Shown here piece by piece: positions 1-6,423 of a stretch of DNA of 6,896 nucleotides. Source of the DNA: a bacterium. Its GTDB lineage: Bacteria; Spirochaetota; Spirochaetia; JABEVK01. The DNA is taken from positions 1-6,896 of the forward strand of contig JAJXVP010000148.1 of NCBI GenBank assembly GCA_021782055.1, read 5' to 3'. Position numbers and translations under genes: made by a program. The notes beneath the pieces were generated by a model. That model was not told the origin of the DNA, did no database searches, and saw only the letters and a list, made by a program, of their open reading frames with translations. Numbering within the stretch: position 1 is the first letter of the stretch; every line of letters begins with the position of its first letter.

Positions 1-2
1 AG

Positions 3-1343
3 TATAAAGAATTCCTTGATTCAACGCTTTCAATTTTTCAAGAAGGTCTTTCTCGGGGGATTGTAAAGGGCTTCGGTAGCATGGAGCAAGCGCAGGTCCT
101 TTTTGGGCACGCTGGCAAGCAATGGCAAGGGGGGCTTGGGGCTCAACGTATCCAAGAACTTGATCGCGGGATGGCGGCGGGAACTTCACTAGACAAAGAG
201 ACTGACGTACTAGAATACAACGCCGCACGAGCAGACATGATTAAACAAGGGTATAAAAACCCAAAATACAATGATGTTTTCGCATGGGAAGAGGGTGGTG
301 TTTCGGCTCATCCAGAGATGTTCAAGGCGATAATGGATGGCTTTGACAAATACGGAAAAGACCAAATGCCAGCCTTGGTTCATTCTCAATTCGGTACAGA
401 TTGGAATGAAACAAATCAGTTAATTTCTCTCTATGACGACATGAAAAAAAATAAGGGCAATTTCAAAACCGACACAGACAAAATTCAGGCTCTTGTTTCC
501 ACAGATAGTCCAGAACAACAAACCCTTTCAAAAATGGAGGAGATAAAAAACGAGCTTCGAGACTTGGGTTCAGGGGCAATCTTAGCTAAACTAGCATTGC
601 TAGATGGAATAAGCACTGGTGTTAATTTATTGGCTGGCATGACGGGTTCGGATAATCAAAACGTTAGTATGCTAAGGGGGCTTGGTTGGAAGGATGCTAA
701 TGATAAAAACTTTGCGCGTGACATTCAAGACAAAATGGCTGGCATGACAACGGCACAACAAATTGATTTCTTGAAGCGCATGAAAGATATTGGCGACTCG
801 GGACCGGCAGCTCAAGCGGTTGGTGAATCAGAATTTCAAGGCAGACCATTGGCGCTCTATATGGCTGATGCAGAATTAAGAGGAGATAATGCCGCTTTAG
901 ACTCGGCTGAAAAGCATTTAAGAAGCCTTCAGGGTGGAAAAGATAAAACAGGGCTTCAAAAAATCGTTGGTCATAATTTTATGAATACCGACTCAAATCA
1001 AGAAGAAATAAAGTATTACAGTGAAGTTTTCAAAGATGTTGACCCTAAAGATTATGACAAACTAAGCACAGCCGACGCGCTTGGCCTTGTACCATACGCG
1101 CTAAGGAATCATCCACAATCAATGCGTATGCCAAGAGGTTCGGAAATTTCAGCTAATATAGATTGGGATTATACAGACCCTCATCATCCCAAAATTTTGG
1201 CTTACAATGGACCAGGCGGATCGCCTGAAAACTATGCGAAAAACAATCGGGAAGATATTCTCCAAATTATAGCCTCTTACTTAAAAGGTATTCATGACTC
1301 GGTGTCAAGCGGGATGGCGGCTCCCGGCCTTGTGAGCCACTAA
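3..1343 (+). CDS. C-terminal part of probable tail tape measure protein (5' partial)
   Basis: The frame is open from base 3 to the TAA at 1341-1343, giving 446 visible residues, and no stop separates it from the left edge. The ATG at 81 is therefore probably an internal methionine: 26 in-frame codons precede it and no Shine-Dalgarno is evident. The visible protein is soluble, polar and mostly helical, with no membrane segment or catalytic motif. An early stretch reads IFQEGLSRGIVKGFGS, followed by a Gln/Gly-rich helix and, near visible residues 93-125, a WEEGGV...FKAIMDGFDKYG...QFG pattern. I associate this type of pattern with the C-terminal parts of myovirus tape measure proteins. A tape measure lines the tail tube, sets its length and leaves with the DNA. 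Position supports the call: the tape measure normally lies directly before the hub and spike genes, as here. The last ~60 residues are Pro/Gly/His-rich and look extended. Without the N-terminal part, total length is unknown, and another large tail protein remains possible. Confidence 0.62.
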   Translation, partial: YKEFLDSTLSIFQEGLSRGIVKGFGSMEQAQVLFGHAGKQWQGGLGAQRIQELDRGMAAGTSLDKETDVLEYNAARADMIKQGYKNPKYNDVFAWEEGGVSAHPEMFKAIMDGFDKYGKDQMPALVHSQFGTDWNETNQLISLYDDMKKNKGNFKTDTDKIQALVSTDSPEQQTLSKMEEIKNELRDLGSGAILAKLALLDGISTGVNLLAGMTGSDNQNVSMLRGLGWKDANDKNFARDIQDKMAGMTTAQQIDFLKRMKDIGDSGPAAQAVGESEFQGRPLALYMADAELRGDNAALDSAEKHLRSLQGGKDKTGLQKIVGHNFMNTDSNQEEIKYYSEVFKDVDPKDYDKLSTADALGLVPYALRNHPQSMRMPRGSEISANIDWDYTDPHHPKILAYNGPGGSPENYAKNNREDILQIIASYLKGIHDSVSSGMAAPGLVSH

Positions 1344-1344
1344 G

Positions 1345-2748
1345 ATGAATACAGTACCACGGGCCGTCAAAGCTACGTCACTATGGCGAATTGAAGTAGT
1401 TCGCCCCGATTGGACAAACGGCGCTAATAATTCAAACGATAAGACGGTTTATGTATTTGTACCATTCCAAACAGCCGGTCAACAATCCTGGGAAATTGAC
1501 CACAGAAGCAGGTCGGGAACGCCGGTTGTAAGCCTAAACTATGACCTTTCTTTGTCGGAAGGGGCAACAAGCTTTTCATTCAACCTTTTACCCTTCGACG
1601 ACTATATGTCAAAAATTAAACTCCATGACCTAGTTTATTTTTATGACGACTCATACAGCAAGGCTAGTGAGCCAGAGTTTATCGGGCTTATTCAGGATCG
1701 GCGATATACAGCCCGCATGACGGATCGTGGAATTGTGCGCTCAATTTCCTTTTCAGGAAAATCCCTGGCGGCGCTTGTAACTGACTTTTCTTTTCTTCTT
1801 GACATGAGAATTCTTCCCGGCGTCGCAGCGGTATCGGAATCTCAAAATCTCATGAGCAAGCTTTCTCAAGCACAAGCGGAAGGTGCTCCTTACACCGACT
1901 TGATTGAAAAAATCAAAGACGCATTTTGTAGCCTATTTGACCATTTCGCGCCTAGCGGCGCAACAGGGGTTTCGCGGATTCTTCGGACTATGCTGACAAT
2001 TCCTGATTATGGTGGGCGTACCATGTACCCTAAAATAATCTCACCTTATACAGCTGGGGACGTGACACTTTGGGACTTGATTCAAAGCTTTTCAGAAAAG
2101 CCTTGGAATGAGACTTTTTTCACCTTCAGTAATTCCGGCATGGAATTAAATGTTCGCCCTACTCCATACATGACACCTAGTGGCTGGGCCGCGCTACAAA
2201 ACATTTTAATTGACCCGGTTTACATTACCGGCATTGACCTGGGTAATTCAACAGCCGAGGCTTATACCGTTTTCTCGACTACTTTTCCAGGGCCTAAACT
2301 CTCGCAAAACCTAGCATATACTGACCCGACATTTCGGCAAGGTGTTCAGATTTCAGACAATGTAAACTGGCTGGGTTGGAAAGTATTGCAGGTCGAGCGG
2401 CGTTATATTGACCGTAGCATTAAAATTGACGCAACGCTCCAAAACTCGATGAAGCAATCAAACATTGAACTTAAAAATATGTATGCGAACATTACCGATA
2501 TGCTTTCAGGAACAATTCAAACAAAACCCTTCCAAGTTCCCGCTGGCAAAAAGCTTCAGGCTGGCGTAAGATGCTCAATTATAGGGCTTCCAGACGTGGC
2601 CTTTTATGTGGAATCAATTTCGCGCTCATGGCAGACTGGGCAATCATTCAGCCGTGATCTGAAGGTTTCACGCGGGGGTGTCTATGACAGCTCTGGAAAT
2701 TGGCTAAGGGCGGCTGATTCTAGGAACATTATGGAGAATTTTTCATGA
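1345..2748 (+). CDS. Baseplate hub protein (gp27/gpD/XkdQ-like)
   Basis: This 467-residue protein should form the trimeric hub that closes the tail tube and carries the spike. Residues ~60-145 read as the first hub beta-barrel (LSLSEGATSFSFNLLPFDDY, then IKLHDLVYFYDD and EFIGLIQDRRY). They end in an ISFSGKSLAALV segment like the 'G.d....l' region of late control D/XkdQ proteins. Residues ~241-275 carry the best signature: TLWDLIQSFSEKPWNETFF followed by LNVRPTPY, matching the 'PWNE.F...L.vRPTPf' pattern I know from phage hubs. Residues ~397-445 (VPAGKKLQAGVRCSI, then FYVESISRSWQTGQSFSRDL) fit the C-terminal barrel that ends in a conserved 'S+.W..G..f...L.v.RG' strand pair. The ATG follows the upstream stop after one base, with only a weak GTGA (1332-1335) as ribosome site, so translation is probably coupled. 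The stop overlaps the next start by four bases. No peptidase or lysozyme domain is visible. Confidence 0.85.
   Translation: MNTVPRAVKATSLWRIEVVRPDWTNGANNSNDKTVYVFVPFQTAGQQSWEIDHRSRSGTPVVSLNYDLSLSEGATSFSFNLLPFDDYMSKIKLHDLVYFYDDSYSKASEPEFIGLIQDRRYTARMTDRGIVRSISFSGKSLAALVTDFSFLLDMRILPGVAAVSESQNLMSKLSQAQAEGAPYTDLIEKIKDAFCSLFDHFAPSGATGVSRILRTMLTIPDYGGRTMYPKIISPYTAGDVTLWDLIQSFSEKPWNETFFTFSNSGMELNVRPTPYMTPSGWAALQNILIDPVYITGIDLGNSTAEAYTVFSTTFPGPKLSQNLAYTDPTFRQGVQISDNVNWLGWKVLQVERRYIDRSIKIDATLQNSMKQSNIELKNMYANITDMLSGTIQTKPFQVPAGKKLQAGVRCSIIGLPDVAFYVESISRSWQTGQSFSRDLKVSRGGVYDSSGNWLRAADSRNIMENFS
2733..2736 (+). promoter_or_regulatory. Ribosome binding site for the spike gene
   Basis: GGAG lies eight bases before the ATG at 2745, inside the last codons of the hub gene. 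It is among the clearest Shine-Dalgarno-like sites in the window. It supports the start that overlaps the hub stop (ATGA). Confidence 0.6.
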
Positions 2749-3491
2749 AGTGGATTATTCCTCCCCACGCAGTACAACAAAGCGCAACAAAAGGCGCAAA
2801 CCAGGAGCGCGAAAAAAGCTCTGACTACGGAAAGATGCTTCAAATGCCTTTGCTTGGGCTTGTTGTTGGCAGACATTCCCAAAACAGTAGCGTTGACGTG
2901 AAAATGGAAGATGGCCGACTTCTTCAGTGGGTTCCGGTTCGGCCTCCCTATTGGACCGGGTTACAGGCTCAAGCAAACCCTTCAAACCCCACAGGGGGAC
3001 GTGATCTACCGCCCCTGTATTCCGAGGTCGTTGTACTGTTTATTTCTGGGTCAATTGACCGTCCTTTAGTGTTGTGTTCCGCTCCAAACCAATGGGAAAC
3101 GTGGCAGGAATCAACCTTGGGTGTGACAGGAAAAGAGAATCAAAAAATTACTTATCTTGAGCAGGGATGGACGTTCGAGTTTGACTCAGATACCGGGGAT
3201 ATGACGCTGGCTTCTGACCCTTCGGACAAGAATCAAATCAAGGTAGCTTTCTCAAAAACAAATCAACTTGTTTCCATTGCTTACGGGACCCAAGAAATTA
3301 CAATGGATGGCACAAAATTCCATATAGCCGCCGGGACTAATTCATTAGGGGCTATGATTGACAATCTGATTTCAATTATCAGTGGGCTTTCGACTTTGAA
3401 TTGTGTAAACGGATCGCCAACAACGCTTGACGTTGCTACCCAAACAAAACTTGCAAATTGGCAAACAAGCTTTGACGGGCTGGTGGGATGA
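2745..3491 (+). CDS. Central spike / baseplate assembly protein V-like
   Basis: This 248-residue protein probably forms the membrane-piercing spike below the hub. After a polar N-terminal tail of ~30 residues, residues 33-115 look like an OB-fold. They begin with MPLLGLVVGRHSQNSSVDVKM, run through a short loop (EDGRLLQWVPVRPPY) and finish with LPPLYSEVVVLFISGSIDRPLVL. The last segment matches the 'p.vGe.Vlv.f..gd...pvVl' strand pair of gp5/gpV/Mu gp45 proteins. Residues ~136-200 are alternating short beta strands (GWTFEFDSDTGDMTL, then AYGTQEITMDGTKFHIAAG), as in a triple-stranded beta-helix or prism. The C-terminus (LGAMIDNLISIISGL to ATQTKLANWQTSFDGLVG) is an amphipathic helix, a small loop and another helix, a tail often found on Mu gp45/XkdS-neighbour spikes. 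There is no lysozyme domain and no HxH iron-binding tip. The gene overlaps both neighbours by four bases, and its place after the hub agrees with the call. Confidence 0.8.
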   Translation: MKWIIPPHAVQQSATKGANQEREKSSDYGKMLQMPLLGLVVGRHSQNSSVDVKMEDGRLLQWVPVRPPYWTGLQAQANPSNPTGGRDLPPLYSEVVVLFISGSIDRPLVLCSAPNQWETWQESTLGVTGKENQKITYLEQGWTFEFDSDTGDMTLASDPSDKNQIKVAFSKTNQLVSIAYGTQEITMDGTKFHIAAGTNSLGAMIDNLISIISGLSTLNCVNGSPTTLDVATQTKLANWQTSFDGLVG

Positions 3492-5302
3492 TGAACGCGG
3501 CTTATGATCTTTGGAATCGTTCAGCCTTTTTTGAACTCAGGACCGACGCGGCAACGTCCTACATTTTCTCATTACCCTTCCCGCCAGAATCTTTTAGGTT
3601 CGTACAACCACAACGGGTTAATCGAACAAAAACCTTTGGCGGGGCTTTTGAAGACGACTACGGCCTCGATAATCAAAAAATTTCACTAAGCGGTAGCGTT
3701 GGCGGTACGGATCAATGGGCCTACGTCGAAAACGGTCAAATGGTCAAGAAAACGTCAACCGAGGCTCTTTTTACATTTCTTGACAAAATCGTACAGTATA
3801 AAAAGAATGTTAAACTGACAGACCTTCCGAAATACTATCTTCGCGCATGGTTTCTTTGGGTGTCGCCGCCGGACCCTTCTGGGGCCGTGATGCTAAACGC
3901 TAACAAAATTTTAGCGGTTGAATGTTCCTTGGATGATTTCGAGTTTTCTCAGGAACAAAGCTCTGCACTAAGGTTCGGCTTCAAGCTTGAGCTTTTTGTT
4001 TATCGACAGCTTGGGACATTTAAGCCTGGGGCCTTATCTTTGCCGCCAACCCTTCAAACCATAGGTACGTTTATCGCTTCCCTTCAATCGGCGGTTGATA
4101 CTTTTAAGACTGGGGTTCAGAATTTCACTGGCGGTATTCAAAACGCTATAAACACATATTCCGGGTACATCCAACAGGCAACGGCACTCATCGCTTCTAT
4201 TGCCGCTCTTCCGGCTTTCCTGGCGAGCCAAGTGGTGAGCATTGGTCAAACGGTGGTTAATGACGCTGGCGTGGTTGTAGGTGGGGCTGGCAACGCGGGA
4301 ATCTCGGTGTTACAAGCTTATGCAAGCGTAATCGGTCAAATAAACACTCTTGGGGATGCGATACGAGCGGTTTACAATCTTCCGGCAACCATAGCCTCTG
4401 GTGCTAAAAGCGCCCTGGCTGATCTTCAAAATCAATGGAGCCAAATTCGTTCAAGTTATGATTTCACGGTTGCCACATCGGACCCGTATGTTGCGGCGGG
4501 ACTCATGATTTCTTCGATTGACCCCACAACTTTGGATCAATCTAGTTATGTTGGCCGTTACCTGACGGGGCCTGGCCAGCCCTCGACACCGCGAATGTAC
4601 GCGAATCTAGCAATGGGGGCTATGGCTGACCTAGTTAATGCCAATAATGCCTTTATTGTCGCTTTAATGACGGCTCAAATGCCGTCAATGATTTTAAGCA
4701 CGGGTTCAAATTCACAGCCTTTAACAATTTATGGCACAACGAGCATTACAACACTTGCCGGTGACAGCTTTGAGCTTGTAGCGGCACGTTATCTCGGGGA
4801 CCCTGGGTATGCGTACTTGTTGGCGATGCTCAATAATACTCAATCATTAGACGGTTCGGCGGGGGGTAGTGTACTCATTCCATTGACCGTCCAGACGAGT
4901 AAAAATTATTCCAATAAAGTTTACTCCACAACAGACCAGATTGGAGCCGATATTGCCATTGGTAATAATGGCAACCTTGGCGTTTCGCCTCTTGGCGATA
5001 TTGCCTTAACAGCTTCAAAAAACGCTAACATTTCCCAAGCTATTACAAATAGGTTAAATACGGTTCAGGGGACCTTTTTGCGCAACCTGGCTTATGGTTT
5101 AATGGGGATTGGTACGGTTTCTAAGGTTGCAGTTAATTCAATTCTTGGCTCTTGTGTTGCGGATACAATAATTCAAGACCCGAGGATTTCCGACGTTGAA
5201 ATTCTTAGTATGATTGGCAATGCTGACACCTTGGAAGTGGTTTGTGACGTGACCTATAGCACGGGGGAACGGGGTAGGGTTTCGGGGGTACTTTATGGCT
5301 AA
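3488..5302 (+). CDS. Multidomain baseplate protein: XkdP/gp53-like + LysM-like + gp25-like fusion
   Basis: This 604-residue protein reads as four parts. Residues ~1-178 look like the N-terminal domain of XkdP/DNA-circulation-type tail proteins: FPPESFRFVQPQRVNRTKTF, an acidic EDDYGLD loop, a strand ISLSGSVGG, and a closing LRFGFKLELFVYRQL strand. Residues ~185-325 are Ala/Ile/Thr-rich helices without strong sequence identity. Residues ~418-467 resemble LysM: TTLAGDSFELVAARYLGDPG, then LLAMLNN and GGSVLIPL. Residues ~502-604 resemble gp25/gpW/XkdS: GDIALTAS...ISQAITNRLNTVQG, then DPRISDVEIL (D564-P565-R566, at the place of the Glu-Pro-Arg motif of gp25). In T4, gp25 starts sheath assembly, and gp53, a wedge protein, is its neighbour. 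A fused version would tie tube end, wedge and sheath start together. The start could be 3488 or the adjacent ATG at 3491, since the two codons are consecutive. The stop overlaps the J gene by eight bases. Domain calls rest on pattern reading and not on a profile search. Confidence 0.72.
   Translation: MMNAAYDLWNRSAFFELRTDAATSYIFSLPFPPESFRFVQPQRVNRTKTFGGAFEDDYGLDNQKISLSGSVGGTDQWAYVENGQMVKKTSTEALFTFLDKIVQYKKNVKLTDLPKYYLRAWFLWVSPPDPSGAVMLNANKILAVECSLDDFEFSQEQSSALRFGFKLELFVYRQLGTFKPGALSLPPTLQTIGTFIASLQSAVDTFKTGVQNFTGGIQNAINTYSGYIQQATALIASIAALPAFLASQVVSIGQTVVNDAGVVVGGAGNAGISVLQAYASVIGQINTLGDAIRAVYNLPATIASGAKSALADLQNQWSQIRSSYDFTVATSDPYVAAGLMISSIDPTTLDQSSYVGRYLTGPGQPSTPRMYANLAMGAMADLVNANNAFIVALMTAQMPSMILSTGSNSQPLTIYGTTSITTLAGDSFELVAARYLGDPGYAYLLAMLNNTQSLDGSAGGSVLIPLTVQTSKNYSNKVYSTTDQIGADIAIGNNGNLGVSPLGDIALTASKNANISQAITNRLNTVQGTFLRNLAYGLMGIGTVSKVAVNSILGSCVADTIIQDPRISDVEILSMIGNADTLEVVCDVTYSTGERGRVSGVLYG
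4739..4888 (+). other. LysM-like domain within the 604-residue baseplate protein
   Basis: Residues ~418-467 follow the LysM order. A strand and 'GDSFELVAARYLGDPG' correspond to the usual 'GDTL..IA..yyGdp'. 'YAYLLAMLNN' corresponds to the second helix ending in an Asn pair, and 'GGSVLIPL' to the closing 'G..L.iP' strand. In baseplates such domains (XkdP, T4 gp53) act in protein-protein contact and not necessarily in peptidoglycan binding. Here the domain is followed after ~35 residues by the gp25-like part. Confidence 0.68.
4991..5299 (+). other. gp25/gpW-like (sheath initiator) domain at the C-terminus of the 604-residue protein
   Basis: Residues ~502-604 match the gp25 layout: 'GDIALT' first strand, 'NISQAITNRLNTVQGTFLRN' helix and turn (compare 'n..QAI..rL.T..Ge'), then 'LAYGLMG'. 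A helix leads to 'IIQDPRISDVEIL', and the domain ends in strands 'TLEVVCDVTY' and 'GRVSGVLYG'. DPR stands where the family has the conserved EPR motif, a conservative Asp for Glu change. The length of about 100 residues is normal for a complete domain. Confidence 0.68.
5284..5288 (+). promoter_or_regulatory. Ribosome binding site for the baseplate J gene
   Basis: A G-run (GGGGG, followed by T) ends six bases before the ATG at 5295, within the last codons of the preceding gene. It favours this ATG over later ones and fits reinitiation across the eight-base overlap. Confidence 0.45.
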
Positions 5303-6422
5303 TAGCTTCACGTATAAAGAATTCGCTAACATCCTTCAGGACATGGAAAATGCCCTTATTGCGAATCAAAGTTTAATTACAGATTACAATGAATCAAGTG
5401 TAATTTTCCAGTTTCTTCAGGCGGTCGCAACGGAAATCGCGCGGGTGTATCTTGAGACTCGGGCAGGGTTCGATCAACAGATGGTTAACTTGGCCTATTC
5501 TGTTTTTGGCTTTCAACCAAAACTAGCACAGCCCGCTTCGGGTTTGGCAACACTGGCGGCTTCGGTTGCTCCTAGCGTAAATACCTTAATCTCGACTGGC
5601 TTCCAGTTTGCATATAACGGTCAGGTTTACGCAACGACGGCAGACGTAACGCTGACCGCTGGTAGCACGTCTATTGCAAACGTTCCTTATGTCGCGCAGG
5701 TGGCTGGGAGCGCGGGAAATATCCCGGCTGGTGTTTCATTTACCCTTGTGTCCAGCCTTCAGCCAATTGTTTCAGCTACAAACCAGGCCGCCGTGACAAA
5801 TGGCGTTGATGCCGAGACACAATCTCAACTCATGAGCCGTTTTAGGCAATTTATTGTTGGCCTTGGCCGGTGTACGACAACCGGACTTATCGCTGGTGCA
5901 TTGGCTATTTCTGGGGTTCGTTCAGCCATGTTAGATGAGTTTTTCCCGCCACAAAATCTCACCTATACAGACCCCATAACGGGGCTTTCGGTAACTAAAC
6001 TTGTAAACTCTTTTCTTTATGTTGAAAGCGGCAATGGGTACGCTTCGAGTGGTGTATTAAACGCGGTTCAGCTTGCCATTGAAGGGCTTGACGGTGGAGG
6101 GGGGATGCGGGCGTCAGGTGTTCGCGTTGTGGCACAATCTCCAACCATCGTTTTACAAAACATTGTTTTCAACGCGACATACTCCCCTTTATTCCCACAG
6201 AATACGCTTTTAACCTTAATTCAGGCCGCGCTTTCATTTTATGTTAATAACTTGCCGATAGGTGCTGGGCTTGTGTTTAATGAACTGGTCGAGGTTATTA
6301 TGTCAGTACCCGGCGTGCAGGACGTGACTATAACAACCCCTACAGCCAATGTACCGGGTGTTTCAACGCAGGTCATAAGACTTGGAACGGTTTCACCCGC
6401 CTTTACCCTGGGGACGGCATAA
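5295..6422 (+). CDS. Baseplate J / gp47-like wedge protein
   Basis: This 375-residue protein belongs to the Baseplate_J family (P2 gpJ, Mu gp47, XkdT; T4 gp6 analog), which builds the wedge ring around the hub. Length is typical. Family marks appear in order. Residues 31-54 (YNESSVIFQFLQAVATEIAR) match the N-terminal 'd..pgS....l..a.a.e.a' helix. Residues ~99-150 have the strand-rich core ending in AGNIPAG, like the usual 'G..gNv.ag'. Residues 169-187 (NGVDAETQSQLMSRFR) match the 'GGtDaEs...lr.R' hallmark, with Asn replacing the first Gly. Residues 267-283 (GGGGMRASGVRVVAQSP) match 'RpaGv.v.v..p', and residues 337-350 (SVPGVQDVTI) match the C-terminal 'v.GV.dv.v' repeat. The gene begins inside the end of the gp25-bearing gene and is followed after one base by the next gene, preserving the W-J-I order. 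No frame damage or missing part is visible. Confidence 0.9.
   Translation: MANSFTYKEFANILQDMENALIANQSLITDYNESSVIFQFLQAVATEIARVYLETRAGFDQQMVNLAYSVFGFQPKLAQPASGLATLAASVAPSVNTLISTGFQFAYNGQVYATTADVTLTAGSTSIANVPYVAQVAGSAGNIPAGVSFTLVSSLQPIVSATNQAAVTNGVDAETQSQLMSRFRQFIVGLGRCTTTGLIAGALAISGVRSAMLDEFFPPQNLTYTDPITGLSVTKLVNSFLYVESGNGYASSGVLNAVQLAIEGLDGGGGMRASGVRVVAQSPTIVLQNIVFNATYSPLFPQNTLLTLIQAALSFYVNNLPIGAGLVFNELVEVIMSVPGVQDVTITTPTANVPGVSTQVIRLGTVSPAFTLGTA
6410..6414 (+). promoter_or_regulatory. Possible ribosome binding site for the last gene
   Basis: GGGGA lies nine bases before the ATG at 6424, inside the end of the J gene. It is a moderate match to Shine-Dalgarno. Coupling through the one-base gap probably contributes as well. 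Confidence 0.4.
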
Positions 6423-6423
6423 A

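Noticed and set aside
418..467. Idea that the LysM-like region (these are residue numbers of the 3488-5302 product) makes that protein a cell-wall hydrolase
   Set aside because: No hydrolase catalytic domain is visible in the chain, and LysM-like folds in baseplates commonly serve in assembly. The neighbouring gp25-like domain favours a structural role.
2682..2882. Minus-strand 66-codon frame with a hydrophobic, Cys-rich stretch that looks like a small membrane protein
   Set aside because: It lies antisense across the hub/spike junction, where both + strand genes have strong family signals. There is no ribosome site or independent support, so it is a shadow frame.
3504..3689. Small + strand frame inside the start of the 604-residue gene
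   Set aside because: It is out of frame with a well-supported domain, has no family resemblance and no convincing ribosome site.
4034..4249. Minus-strand frame of 71 codons
   Set aside because: It is antisense to the helical insert of the 604-residue protein, and its composition follows from the opposite strand. Nothing supports expression.
5312..5324. A 13-base match (GTATAAAGAATTC) to bases 2-14 at the window start, a possible direct repeat or att-like site
   Set aside because: Both copies are in coding frame and encode Tyr-Lys-Glu-Phe in unrelated proteins. The match is short and does not extend, so chance is the simplest explanation.
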